The notes beneath the pieces are model-generated. The model made no database searches, had not been told where the DNA came from, and worked only from the letters and a program-made list of their open reading frames with translations. A stretch of DNA of 64,000 nucleotides, from contig CAKTDA010000009.1 of assembly GCA_934541105.1 (NCBI GenBank), positions 52,502 through 116,501 on the forward strand. The letters are read 5' to 3'. This document shows positions 8,247-16,722 of this stretch, in pieces; within the stretch, counting starts at the first letter, position 1; the number at the start of each line of letters is the position of its first letter. Position numbers and translations under genes: made by a program. The DNA is from an uncultured Luteitalea sp. Its GTDB lineage: Bacteria > Acidobacteriota > Vicinamibacteria > Vicinamibacterales > Vicinamibacteraceae.

Positions 8247-9350
8247 ATGGGCGCGACCGGCATCGGCGTGCATCCTCTCCGGGAACACCTCCCCGCACCG
8301 CAACCAGCACTCCGGGAAGCGGATACGTTGTCCGAGGTCCTGGAAGTCCTCCACCTGACGGGGGCCGTGTTCTTCGTGGTCGATGCGCGCACGCCATGGG
8401 TGGCCGAAGCGCCAGCGTCGACCGATCTGGCGCCCGTCATCCTGCCTGACGCGCAGCACATCGTCTCGTATCACGTGGTCTGTCAGGGCGACTGCTGGTG
8501 CGAATCACCGGGGCAGCCGCCCCTGCGACTCGAAACGGGCGACGTGCTGGTCGTACCGCACGGGCACCCGTATCAGCTCGCCACGGCCCGCGGCATGCGC
8601 ACCGGCTGGTCGCTGGACGATGCACTCGAGTGGTTCAGGGCAATGGCCGGAGGGCGGCTGCCGTTCGTGGTGACTGAAGGGGGCGATGGGCACGGGCATC
8701 TCCGGCTCGTGTGCGGGTTCCTCGGATGCGATGCACTCCCGTTCAATCCGGTCTTGGCATCCATGCCGCCGCTTCTCCGGGTAAGGCTGCAGCGGAGTTC
8801 AGAGGATCGGCTGCCGACACTCCTCGACTATGCGGTGGCAGAATCGACATGCGGCCGCCCCGGCAGCCGGTCGGTGCTTCTGCGGATCGCCGAACTCGTG
8901 TTCGTCGAAGTGTTGCGAGGTCACCTGACAGCGGCTTCGGACGCGGCCGAGAACTGGCTCGGCGGCTTGCGCGATCCCGTCGTGGGGCGGGCGCTCACCC
9001 GCCTCCATGCCGACCCGGCGCGCGCATGGACGGTGCGCGACCTCGCTCGTGAAGCAGGCGCGTCGCGTTCGGTGCTCGCCGAACGCTTTCCTCGCTTCGT
9101 CGGCTGTCCGCCCATGCGCTACCTCACTCGGTGGCGGATGCAACTCGCCGCCAGCCGGCTGACTGCAGGCGCGGCGACAGTGGGCGCGGTCGCGAGCGAG
9201 GTGGGCTACGAATCGGAGGCGGCCTTCTGTCGGGCGTTCAAGAACGTGACCGGCGCGACGCCGGCAGCCTGGCGCAGCCAGGGACGGACGTCGCGACACC
9301 TCGGCGCCAGCCGGGACCCTGAGCCAATTCGACACGCTTTCCGCTTGTAG
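8247..9350 (+). CDS. AraC family transcriptional regulator with N-terminal cupin domain
   Basis: 367 aa. The N-terminal cupin-like sensor (AraC_binding_2/cupin_6 type) includes YHVVCQGDCWCES, LETGDVLVVPHGHPYQL. The C-terminal pair of HTH motifs is WTVRDLAREAGASRSVLAERF and ATVGAVASEVGYESEAAFCRAF, followed by the conserved G-x-TPAAWR end. Such proteins usually control a nearby oxidoreductase or transporter. The only close candidates here are the divergent methyltransferase and the downstream esterase. The effector is unknown. Confidence 0.88.
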   Translation: MGATGIGVHPLREHLPAPQPALREADTLSEVLEVLHLTGAVFFVVDARTPWVAEAPASTDLAPVILPDAQHIVSYHVVCQGDCWCESPGQPPLRLETGDVLVVPHGHPYQLATARGMRTGWSLDDALEWFRAMAGGRLPFVVTEGGDGHGHLRLVCGFLGCDALPFNPVLASMPPLLRVRLQRSSEDRLPTLLDYAVAESTCGRPGSRSVLLRIAELVFVEVLRGHLTAASDAAENWLGGLRDPVVGRALTRLHADPARAWTVRDLAREAGASRSVLAERFPRFVGCPPMRYLTRWRMQLAASRLTAGAATVGAVASEVGYESEAAFCRAFKNVTGATPAAWRSQGRTSRHLGASRDPEPIRHAFRL

Positions 9351-9421
9351 GGAGGAAGCCGCGGCAGCGCCTGAGGACGGTCCTCGACTCGCCGATGCTG
9401 CGTCCCGGTGCGGATATGTGT

Positions 9422-9604
9422 ATGACGACAGCCGAAATCGCCAGTGCACCGTTGCCGGGAGCGCGTGGCGCACGACGCAGGTCCTGGCTGTTCGTGGGCC
9501 TGATGATCGTGTTGACAATTCTCACGATCCTGGGGTTTTCGCCCCGGTACTACTGGCCGCTGCTCTCGGGGCAACCCGCCGACGAGTCCAGCGGCCGAAC
9601 CCAG
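9422..9604 (+). pseudogene. N-terminal remnant of a small membrane protein
   Basis: The reading frame from ATG 9422 gives a short basic N-terminus, one strong transmembrane helix (SWLFVGLMIVLTILTILGFS) and PRYYWPLLSG. After about residue 55 the frame continues only as low-complexity, Ser/Arg/Ala-rich sequence without a fold. The start looks like that of multi-helix membrane proteins whose first helix ends in GFxPxYY. Most of the gene seems deleted. The rest of 9605-9846 holds nothing I recognise. Confidence 0.4.
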
Positions 9605-9846
9605 AGGAGCAAGCGTCCGTCCGCGGCTTCGGCGATGAACGCCAGCGGCGTGAGTCGCCAGTCTACCCGCAAGGCGTTCGATGCGCCGCCATCCGCGGCA
9701 TCGAGGCACCAGCTGGCACGGCGGCAGGCTCGGCAGGATGGAATGCCGGCACAAGCGCGATCTGAACACGCAACAAGATGGTGGCGGGCGAGCCCGACGT
9801 CGTCGCGACGGGCGAGCGCCGCGGCCTCAGGAGGAGCTCAACCGCC

Positions 9847-10808
9847 ATGGTGATGCGTTCGACACTCGTTTCTGCCGGCCGGGGCGTGTCGCGGGCTGCC
9901 ATCCTTGTCGCGGCCTGCTCGTTGGCGGCCCCGTCCTTGCGCAGCCGAACGACACGATGACGCCGATCGCCATCCCCGATCAGCCGAATGCGATCGAGAT
10001 AGGCACGGCCCCGCTCCCCGACGCGAAGGCGCAGGAATCGTGGCACTCCCAATATGGCAGCCGGTTTGCCCGCAACGTCACGGTGGCGACCATCACGCCG
10101 TTCCTGCCCGACCCGGCCAACGCCAGCGGTGCCGCGGTCGTCGTGGCCCCGGGTGGCGGTTTTCGCACGCTGTCGATGGAGAACGAAGGCTGGAACGTCG
10201 CGCGCGCGCTTGCCAAGCGCGGCGTGGCGGCGTTCGTCCTCAAGTACCGGCTGCACCAGACCCCGGCGGACATGGCCGGATTCGAACGCTCGATGAAGGA
10301 GATGTTCTCGAGCACCGCCCGCCCGCGCCCTGCGTCACCTCCTGATCCGCAGCGGATGATGGCGGGCCTGGCGCCGCAGCTCGAAGACGCGCGCGCCGCC
10401 TTCGCGCTGATCCGGCGCCGCGCCGCCGAGTGGAAGATCAATCCGGACCGCATCGGCATGGTCGGTTTCTCGGCTGGCGGCATGCTGACCCTGGCGACCG
10501 AACTGGGCGGGCCGGACGCCAACCCGGCGTTCATTGGCATCATCTATGGTCCGCTGGCCCCGGTGACCGTCCCGGCCGACGCGCCGCCACTGTTTGTCGC
10601 GCTCGCTGCCGACGATCCTTTCTTCGCCAGGGGCGGCTTCGGGCTGATCGACAGCTGGCGTGCGGCAAGGAAGCCCGCCGAGTTCCACCTCTATGAACAG
10701 GGTGGCCACGGGTTCGGCATGTACCCGAAGGAAACGACAAGCACGGGCTGGTTCAATGCCTTCGTGAGCTGGCTGACGATGCACGGGATGGTCAAGCCGG
10801 AGGCGTGA
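9847..10808 (+). pseudogene. secreted alpha/beta-hydrolase (BD-FAE/esterase-like) with a frameshift at the signal peptide
   Basis: From ~9957 the frame encodes a full alpha/beta-hydrolase: oxyanion region VVVAPGGGFRTLS, nucleophile elbow MVGFSAGGMLT, acid region ALAADDPFF and histidine EQGGHGFGMY. It resembles carbohydrate esterases. A typical export signal (GRGVSRAAILVAACSLAAPSL) starts at ATG 9847, after an AGGAGG-type SD, but lies in another frame. The two frames join near 9940, where SL in one meets LAQPND in the other. Either a one-base sequencing error or a true frameshift is present; without the signal the start would be ATG 9957 and the enzyme cytoplasmic. Confidence 0.7.
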
Positions 10809-10876
10809 TTGCGTGCCGACATTCCTCGGCCCATGACGCCTGCACGGGATCTGCAGCGCAGCGACATCGACCATCC

Positions 10877-10918
10877 TGGACATGCGACGAGCATGTGAGC
10901 ATGCTGATCGCATGTCCA
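10877..10918. terminator. long hairpin between convergent genes
   Basis: TGGACATGCGA pairs perfectly with TCGCATGTCCA. Inside, AGCATG pairs with CATGCT around a TGAG loop. This 42-bp near-perfect stem lies between the esterase (+) and the SRPBCC gene (-) and has no T-tract. It could act as a bidirectional terminator or transcript-end stabiliser. Confidence 0.55.
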
Positions 10919-10960
10919 GTGGCTTACGGTTCTGCTGCTCGTCGCCGATAGCGAGGCGGC

Positions 10961-11437
10961 CTAGTTCCAGTTGTCGATCTTGACGTCGTCCGGGGATGGC
11001 CTGCCGGTGCCGCGCTCCACGTACTCCCTGAGACTCAGGAGGAACGTCGCCCACTTCATGCTGCAATGGGCGGTGAACTCGACGGCTTCGCGCCAGTTCC
11101 GATGGCCGAACACGACCTCCGTCAGCCCGTCCGCCTCCGAGAGCGAGAACGTGACGTCCGTGCCGATCCATTCCGGAGGGCCCGCCGTGACGTGCCAGCG
11201 CACCTCCTTCCCGGGCTCGAGTTGAATCACCTCGAGGTCTGCCCTGCCCTTCTCCGCGACCGGGCCCCGTCCATCGCGCCCGTGGTCCAGGAACCGCACC
11301 CTGATGAGGCCGCCGATCCTGGACGTGCCTGTCGTCTCTCTCGTCCACCAGCCGGCAACGCCGTCGACCGTCGACAACGCTGCGTAGACCTCGGCGGGAG
11401 AGGCCTTGATTCCGATTCGATGAATGATGTCGACCAT
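10961..11437 (-). CDS. SRPBCC (AHSA1-like) domain protein
   Basis: 158 aa. The START/AHSA1 pattern is HRIGIKASPAEVYAALSTVDGVAGWW, then RFLDHGRDGRGP, and a C-terminal helix MKWATFLLSLREYVERG. Such single-domain SRPBCC proteins bind hydrophobic ligands and are common next to small transcription factors. The ATG at 11437 has a clear GGAGGG ribosome-binding site. An in-frame GTG at 11443 is the alternative. Divergent from the 11553 gene. The ligand is unknown. Confidence 0.82.
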   Translation of the reverse strand: MVDIIHRIGIKASPAEVYAALSTVDGVAGWWTRETTGTSRIGGLIRVRFLDHGRDGRGPVAEKGRADLEVIQLEPGKEVRWHVTAGPPEWIGTDVTFSLSEADGLTEVVFGHRNWREAVEFTAHCSMKWATFLLSLREYVERGTGRPSPDDVKIDNWN

Positions 11438-11552
11438 GTTCACCCTCCATGCATTGGCAGCAGGCCGCACCGGATGTGCCCGCTGACGTGATGCACCAAG
11501 GTGTAAACCCGGGTCTCGAAGCGGTGGGAGTGACAAGTGTGACGGGATTGCG

Positions 11553-12773
11553 ATGGACGCGCTGATCACGGCCGCTGCCCATGCGCTCGCGGCGGGTGAT
11601 CCCCTCGCCGCATTGACGCGAGTCGCCCTTCGCGACGACCCGCCGGCACTCGCGCTTCGCGGCACGGCGATGGCGCAGCTCGGGGATTTCGTGCGAGCGA
11701 AGGCGCTCCTCCGGCGGGCTGCGCGCGGCTTCAGTGCGAAGGCCCCCGTGGCTCGCGCACGGTGTCTCGTCGCCGAGGCCGAGATCGCGCTCGCCTCGCG
11801 CGACCTGAACTGGTCGGCGAAGGCGCTCGACACGGCACGGACGACACTCGACGCGCACGGCGACCGTGTCAATGCCGCGCACGCACGCTATCTCCAGGTC
11901 CGGCGACTCCTGTTGATCGGACGCATCGACGAGGCTGAGCGTGCGCTCTCCGAACTGGAACCCGCGGCGTTGCCGGCCGCGTCGAGGACCGCCCACGAAC
12001 TGGTGGTCGCGGGCATCGCGATTCGGCGTCTCCGGACAGAATCTGCACGGGCGGCACTTGCTCGGGCTCGGCGAGCCGTGCACCGGGCCGGCATCCCTGC
12101 GCTGGCGGCGGAGGTCGAACGCGCATCGCTCGTCCTGGACACACCCGCCGCGCGCGTGATTGCCGGCGGCGAGGAACGGCTCCTGCTGCTCGAGGAGGTC
12201 GAAGCGCTCCTGGGTTCGAACGCCTTCGTCGTCGACGCCTGCCGACGCGTGGTGCATCACGCATCCACGGTCGTCTCGCTCGCGACGCGACCGGTGCTGT
12301 TCGCGCTCGCCCGCAGCCTGGGTGAGGCGTGGCCTGGAGACGTGTCGAGGGACGTGCTCCTGGCCCGCGCATTCGGGGCGACACACACCGATGCATCGCA
12401 TCGCGCCCGCCTTCGCGTCGAAGTCGGACGGCTTCGCCGGGCGCTTCGAACGGTCGCCAGCGTGACCGCCACGACGCGAGGGTTCGCGCTGGTGCCTCGC
12501 CGCACACGCGAGGTCGTCGTCCTGGCATGGCCACGCGACGAGCAACACGCCGAGGTGCTGGCGCTGCTCGCTGATGGTGAATCGTGGTCGAGTTCGGCCC
12601 TCGCGCTTGCGCTTGGACGGAGCCAGCGGACGGTCCAGCGAGCACTCGATTCACTGGCCGCAGCCGGCAGGGTCGAGGCTTGTGGCCACGGACGCGCTCG
12701 CCGGTGGATGACTCCGCTCGTGGCGGGATTCACGACGACCTTGTTACTCCCCGCGCTCCCGCAGACCGACTAG
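11553..12773 (+). CDS. winged-helix DNA-binding protein with TPR-like N-terminal region
   Basis: 406 aa. The N-terminal ~200 residues are alanine-rich helices with TPR-like spacing (ALALRGTAMAQLGDFVRAKALLRRA). A central OmpR-type wing-like segment (SHRARLRVEVGRLRRALRTVASVTATTRGFAL) is followed by a second HTH (SSSALALALGRSQRTVQRALDSLAAAGRVEACG). It probably regulates its neighbours, the divergent SRPBCC gene and the beta-propeller gene 9 nt downstream. No -10 box at leaderless spacing is seen. The function beyond DNA binding is not known. Confidence 0.65.
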   Translation: MDALITAAAHALAAGDPLAALTRVALRDDPPALALRGTAMAQLGDFVRAKALLRRAARGFSAKAPVARARCLVAEAEIALASRDLNWSAKALDTARTTLDAHGDRVNAAHARYLQVRRLLLIGRIDEAERALSELEPAALPAASRTAHELVVAGIAIRRLRTESARAALARARRAVHRAGIPALAAEVERASLVLDTPAARVIAGGEERLLLLEEVEALLGSNAFVVDACRRVVHHASTVVSLATRPVLFALARSLGEAWPGDVSRDVLLARAFGATHTDASHRARLRVEVGRLRRALRTVASVTATTRGFALVPRRTREVVVLAWPRDEQHAEVLALLADGESWSSSALALALGRSQRTVQRALDSLAAAGRVEACGHGRARRWMTPLVAGFTTTLLLPALPQTD

Positions 12774-12776
12774 GCT
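12771..12776 (+). promoter_or_regulatory. -10 box TAGGCT that includes the upstream stop codon
   Basis: TAGGCT is followed by 6 nt and ATG 12783. Its TAG is the stop codon of the previous gene, so the promoter is embedded in the gene end. Confidence 0.45.
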
Positions 12777-12782
12777 GGACAC

Positions 12783-13421
12783 ATGACTCGATCGACAACG
12801 ACGACGGAGATCGTCCGTGAGTACGGGCCATTTCCCGATATCGACACCGTGCATGGGGTCACGTTCGACGGCCGGCGCGTCTGGTTTGCTGCCGGAGCCA
12901 CGTTGAACGCCTTCGATCCGGCGACCGCGGACATCGTGCGCTCCCTCGATGTCGCCGCACAGGCTGGGTCGGCCTTCGATGGCCGGCATCTGTTCCAGCT
13001 CGCCGACAACCGCATCCAGAGGATCGATCCGCAGACAGGGCGCGTGCTGGCTACGATTCCCGCACCAGGCCACGGTAGCGACTCGGGCCTCGCGTGGGCA
13101 GAAGGGACACTCTGGGTTGGGCAGTCTCTGGACCGGACCATCCATCAGATCGATCCGGCCACCGGGGCCATTCTTCGCACGATCCAGTCCAACCGCTTCG
13201 TGACCGGAGTGACGTGGGTCGACGGCGAACTCTGGCACGCCACCTGGGAAGACGACGAGAGCGCGTTGAGGCGCGTCGATCCTCCGACGGGAGAGGTCCT
13301 GGACGAACGCCGGATGCCGCCCGGACTTTCATTATCTGGGCTCGAGTCCGATGGCGAGGATCTTTTCTTCTGCGGAGGCGGGAAGAGCAGGAAGGTTCGG
13401 GCCGTCCGCCGGCCCAGGTGA
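12783..13421 (+). CDS. beta-propeller (YncE/glutamine cyclotransferase-like) protein
   Basis: 212 aa made of repeated ~40-residue blades: VWFAAGATLNAFDPATADIV, NRIQRIDPQTGRVLATI, TIHQIDPATGAILRTIQ, LRRVDPPTGEVLDE. This is the pattern of YncE-like or glutaminyl-cyclase-like five- or six-bladed propellers. No signal peptide is visible, so it is likely cytoplasmic. It follows the winged-helix gene and starts leaderlessly. The catalytic residues of true glutamine cyclotransferases cannot be confirmed; the role is unknown. Confidence 0.7.
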   Translation: MTRSTTTTEIVREYGPFPDIDTVHGVTFDGRRVWFAAGATLNAFDPATADIVRSLDVAAQAGSAFDGRHLFQLADNRIQRIDPQTGRVLATIPAPGHGSDSGLAWAEGTLWVGQSLDRTIHQIDPATGAILRTIQSNRFVTGVTWVDGELWHATWEDDESALRRVDPPTGEVLDERRMPPGLSLSGLESDGEDLFFCGGGKSRKVRAVRRPR

Positions 13422-13634
13422 GGCACCCGAACACGCGCCGAGATACCCACCTGGGGCGTGCCGCCATCGGACGATAGCCGGTGCGGTGCAGGCCGTGCCG
13501 CGCACGGCGGCGTCATCGCGTCCGCGTCCACTTACCTGTTCGCGGGAGGTGGCTCGCCTGGCGCCGCCTCGACGGGACCCGTCGCCCGCGCCAGCCGGGC
13601 GGCCGCGTCCTCACCCGCCATAGGAAGGCGCGCG

Positions 13635-13664
13635 TTGACATTTCCGCGCCCCCTTCCGTACTGT
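13635..13664 (+). promoter_or_regulatory. full sigma-70 promoter of the leaderless ArsR gene
   Basis: TTGACA (13635-13640), an 18-nt spacer and TACTGT (13659-13664) are followed by 6 nt and the GTG start at 13671. Having both boxes makes this the clearest example of a leaderless start in the window. The 250 bases before it (13422-13670) hold no gene I can support. Confidence 0.7.
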
Positions 13665-13670
13665 GTCACT

Positions 13671-13970
13671 GTGACCGCGCAAGCTCAGACCGACGTCTTC
13701 CGCGCGATTGCCGATCCCACGCGTCGGGCCCTGCTCGACCTGCTCCGGACCGGCGACCGCACCGTCAACGAACTGGCCGAGCCGTTCGACATGAGCCGGC
13801 CCGCGATCTCGCAGCACCTGCGCCTGCTGCTCGAAGCGCGCCTCGTGGCCGTCCGCAAGGAGGGCCGGCAGCGGCGCTACCGCCTCAATGGCAGCGCCAT
13901 CGCCCGCGTCGCCCGCTGGGCCGGCAAGTTCGAGGACGCCGCCGCCCGGGCCAGGGGCCGCAAGCGCTGA
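13671..13970 (+). CDS. ArsR/SmtB-type winged-helix repressor
   Basis: 99 aa. FRAIADPTRRALLDLLRTGDRTVNELAEPFDMSRPAISQHLRLLLEARLV is a textbook ArsR HTH with the wing EGRQRRYRL after it. No metal-binding CxC is seen in helix 3, so it belongs to the non-metal ArsR group that often pairs with an AHSA1 (SRPBCC) protein. An SRPBCC gene lies 2 kb upstream but is not adjacent. GTG 13671 is fixed by the promoter; a longer in-frame extension upstream (from 13458) crosses that promoter and is rejected. Its stop abuts the convergent isomerase gene. Confidence 0.88.
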   Translation: MTAQAQTDVFRAIADPTRRALLDLLRTGDRTVNELAEPFDMSRPAISQHLRLLLEARLVAVRKEGRQRRYRLNGSAIARVARWAGKFEDAAARARGRKR

Positions 13971-14942
13971 TCAGCGGCCGCGGCCGGCGCCAGCGGGGGC
14001 ACCGGTCGGCTCCTCCGTGAGGAGCGCGACGATTCGGGTCCGGTCGCGCACCGCGGCTTCAAGCATCCGCTCCCGCTTCTCCACCGGCGTCCGCCCCCCG
14101 GGCTCGTACTCGATGTGCAGTGAGATCGGGCCGCTGAAGCGCGCCTTCCGCATCTCGGCCGCGAACCCCTTCCAGTCCACCATCCCCTCACCGACCGGGC
14201 AGTCGATCACGCGCCCCCGTCCGTCTGGACCCTTCTCCCAGTAGAAGTCCTTGATCGCGATCATCCGCAGGTGCGCCGCCGCCATCTGCACCGCGATGCG
14301 CCACCCCGCGATGCCGCCCTCGACCGTCGCGTGCCGCGGGTCGAAGTAGAGCCCCGTTGCCGTCGCAGGCAGTCCCTCGATGAGCCGCAGGCCATCCCAC
14401 ACGGCCGCGCCCACGTAGTTGCCCGAGTGGTTGTGGTACGCCAGCAGCACGCCGGCCTCCCCGGCCATCCGCACGAGCGCCGCGAAGTCACGTGCCGCCG
14501 CCTCGAGCTCGCGTCTCGCGTCGGCAAACGCATACCGGTAGTACCCGGCCTTGAGGCGACGCACGTCCACGCGCGCCGCCGCCTGGAGGAGCGCGCGCGC
14601 CGTCGGATCCGACGGATTGGTCAGGCCCGTGGTCAGCATGGCGACGTGGCTGCCGCCATCGCGGATTGCCGCCACCGCGCGCGGCAGGTCCTCGGCCACC
14701 CGCTCGGGCAGCACGTGCCCGCCCGGGCGCACCGTGAGGTCGATGCCGTCGAAGCCCGCTTCGCGCACCGCCGTCCCGAGGTCGCGCCAGCCGAGGTCGG
14801 CCAGGTGCTTCGAGAACATCACCACCGGCGAGATTGGCCCGGCCATCGTCACGAGGCCCTGGGGAGTCGTGGGCGCCACGCCCTGGGGCAGCAGCGCCAC
14901 GCCGGCGGCCATGCGGGTGAAGTCGCGTCGGGAGATGGGCAT
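13971..14942 (-). CDS. Tat-exported sugar phosphate isomerase/epimerase-like TIM barrel
   Basis: 323 aa. It opens with SRRDFTRMAAGVALLP, a Tat-type signal. The rest is an AP-endonuclease-2-like TIM barrel (PF01261): GFDGIDLTVRPGGHV, LLAYHNHSGNY, GLYFDPRHATVEG, MIAIKDFYW and ISLHIEYEP provide the usual His, Asp and Glu metal ligands. Members act as isomerases or epimerases on sugars or hydroxypyruvate; secreted ones are common in acidobacteria and planctomycetes with unknown substrates. The SD-like GAGGAC precedes ATG 14942. Confidence 0.82.
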   Translation of the reverse strand: MPISRRDFTRMAAGVALLPQGVAPTTPQGLVTMAGPISPVVMFSKHLADLGWRDLGTAVREAGFDGIDLTVRPGGHVLPERVAEDLPRAVAAIRDGGSHVAMLTTGLTNPSDPTARALLQAAARVDVRRLKAGYYRYAFADARRELEAAARDFAALVRMAGEAGVLLAYHNHSGNYVGAAVWDGLRLIEGLPATATGLYFDPRHATVEGGIAGWRIAVQMAAAHLRMIAIKDFYWEKGPDGRGRVIDCPVGEGMVDWKGFAAEMRKARFSGPISLHIEYEPGGRTPVEKRERMLEAAVRDRTRIVALLTEEPTGAPAGAGRGR

Positions 14943-14986
14943 GCGAATGTCCTCGAATGCAGCGACAGCGGCGTCGCCGTCGTGCG

Positions 14987-15592
14987 TCAGCGGGCCAGGC
15001 GCGGGGTGGTCAGCCTGAACTGCGCCACGAGGCCGGCCACGGCGAGCAGCAGCCAGACGACGAGCACCCAGCTCTCGCCGGGCGCAGGGCGAAGCGGATA
15101 GGCCTGCCAGCCGCTGGCGGCATTGCCGAGCCCCGTCACTGCCTCGCGATGCCAGAGCCCGAGCGCGCCCATCACGAGCAGCCACGCCCCGCCGAACGCG
15201 GTGCCCACCACGATCACGTAGCGCTGGAGCGACAGGGCCACGAGCGCACCGGCAATCGTGCCGCCGATCACGACCATTGCCGGCGGTTCGGCGCCCAACT
15301 GCGCCGCCACCGCATGGACCGCCAGCGCCGCGAACGCCGCACCGAGCAGCGCCACGCCGATGAAGTACGCAAGGACGAGCGCGAGCGCCCCGGCGGCGCC
15401 ACCGGCCACCATCAGCAGGATGTCGCGCGTCGTGTCGGCCGGTCCGATGATCGATCCCACGACGAGCAGACCGGCAACGCACCCGTAGAGCGCGAGGACG
15501 ATGCGGAAGGTGCGCTGCCCGAGGAAGCAGGACAGCACACCGCCCACGAGGAAGAGCACGGCGGCGGGGACGTGGAGCGTCTCCGGCAGCAT
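14987..15592 (-). CDS. multi-pass membrane protein (DUF4203-like)
   Basis: 201 aa with about seven predicted transmembrane helices, e.g. VPAAVLFLVGGVLSCFLG, RIVLALYGCVAGLLVVGSII, ILLMVAGGAAGALALVLAYF, and a C-terminal helix VLVVWLLLAVAGLVAQ. The glycine-rich helix pattern resembles DUF4203/TMEM198-like proteins of unknown role. ATG 15592 is chosen over the upstream 15640 start because a perfect TATAAT lies exactly 6 nt before it. Divergent from the flippase-like gene. Confidence 0.65.
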   Translation of the reverse strand: MLPETLHVPAAVLFLVGGVLSCFLGQRTFRIVLALYGCVAGLLVVGSIIGPADTTRDILLMVAGGAAGALALVLAYFIGVALLGAAFAALAVHAVAAQLGAEPPAMVVIGGTIAGALVALSLQRYVIVVGTAFGGAWLLVMGALGLWHREAVTGLGNAASGWQAYPLRPAPGESWVLVVWLLLAVAGLVAQFRLTTPRLAR

Positions 15593-15598
15593 CGCGGC

Positions 15599-15604
15599 AT
15601 TATA
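15599..15604 (-). promoter_or_regulatory. consensus -10 box TATAAT, leaderless start of the DUF4203-like gene
   Basis: A perfect TATAAT on the minus strand is followed by 6 nt and ATG 15592. Confidence 0.6.
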
Positions 15605-15638
15605 GTGGAGGCGGCGCGCCTGCCCCTGCCCCCGACTC

Positions 15639-16706
15639 ATGCCCGTTTCCGTTCCGCGCCCCCCCGCCGCCCGGCGCCTCGTCGGTGTCGTCGCGGCGAT
15701 TGGCGGCCTCGCCCTGTTCGCCTACACGCTGCGCCAGGCCGGCGTCGGGACCGTCGCCGACGGCTTCAGCCGCGTCGGTGCCGCGTTTGCGGTGATCCTG
15801 CTGCTGTCGGGCCTGCGCTTCGTCATCCGCGCCTGGGCGTGGGTGCTCTGCACCGAACCGCCCCACCGCCTGCGCCTCCGAGACACCTTCCCGGCCCTCG
15901 TCGGCGGCGATGCGCTCGGCAACCTCACGCCGCTCGGGTTGTTCGTCAGCGAGCCGATGAAGGCCGCGTACGTGCGCGATCGCGTGTCGCTGATGAACGC
16001 CCTCTCGGGCATTGCCGTCGAGAACCTCTTCTACATCTTCACGGTGGCGGCGATGATTGCCGGCGGCACGCTCGCGCTGCTCGCCCTCGTGGACGTGCCC
16101 GCGGCGCTCCACGCGACGAGCCTTGCCGCGCTTGCCGGGATGCTCGCCTTCCTCGCGCTGACCCTCGCGCTCGTCAGCGGCCGCGTCCGTCCGCTGACGT
16201 GGCTGCTGTCACGGCTCGACCGCCGCTCGCTCGTGCCCGCGGCCCTCGCCCGCCGCATCGACAAGCTCCAGGACCTCGAGGATCGCGTCTACACGTTCGC
16301 GAGGCGTTACCCATCGCGGCCCCTGCCGGTCCTCCTGCTCGAGTTCGGCTACCACGCGGCCGGCGTGGCCGAGACGTGGCTCACGCTCGCGATGCTGCTC
16401 CCTGCCGGCAGTGCCCCCTCGCTCCTCGGCGCGTTCCTGCTCGAGTCGCTCAACCGGCTGATCAACGTCGTGTTCAAGTTCGTCCCGATGCGGCTCGGCG
16501 TGGACGAAGCCGGTTCGGGGCTGCTTACGCAACTCCTCTACGGCAGTGCGCCGCTCGGCGTGACGCTTGCCGTGGTGCGCAAGGCACGGATGCTGGTGTG
16601 GACGGGCGTCGGCGTGGTCTTCCTCGGGCTGCGCGGGATCGGCAGCGCGCGCGCGTCGTATGCGGCCGACGACTCGCTGCCCCCGGCGGCTGGCGGGCAG
16701 CGCTGA
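15639..16706 (+). CDS. lysylphosphatidylglycerol synthase-like flippase domain protein (UPF0104)
   Basis: 355 aa with about eight transmembrane helices. GGDALGNLTPLGLFVSEPMKAAYV and the C-terminal E-xLNRLINVVFKFVPMRLGVDEAG are characteristic of the LPG_synthase_TM family (PF03706), found in MprF flippase domains and in stand-alone lipid transporters. No synthase domain is attached, so it may move a lipid rather than make one. The start is at the first ATG after a GC-rich leader; TATAGT at 15602-15607 could serve as its -10 with a ~31-nt leader. Ends 17 bp from the convergent recR. Confidence 0.75.
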   Translation: MPVSVPRPPAARRLVGVVAAIGGLALFAYTLRQAGVGTVADGFSRVGAAFAVILLLSGLRFVIRAWAWVLCTEPPHRLRLRDTFPALVGGDALGNLTPLGLFVSEPMKAAYVRDRVSLMNALSGIAVENLFYIFTVAAMIAGGTLALLALVDVPAALHATSLAALAGMLAFLALTLALVSGRVRPLTWLLSRLDRRSLVPAALARRIDKLQDLEDRVYTFARRYPSRPLPVLLLEFGYHAAGVAETWLTLAMLLPAGSAPSLLGAFLLESLNRLINVVFKFVPMRLGVDEAGSGLLTQLLYGSAPLGVTLAVVRKARMLVWTGVGVVFLGLRGIGSARASYAADDSLPPAAGGQR

Positions 16707-16722
16707 CGCCACCCGCCCGCGG

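Noticed and set aside
10335..12548. 737-aa open frame on the minus strand
   Set aside because: It runs antisense through the esterase, the SRPBCC gene in another frame and the winged-helix gene; composition is Arg/Ala/Gly shadow sequence without domains.
13458..13670. Upstream extension of the ArsR protein
   Set aside because: It would contain the TTGACA/TACTGT promoter and is low-complexity; the GTG at 13671 fits both promoter and homology.
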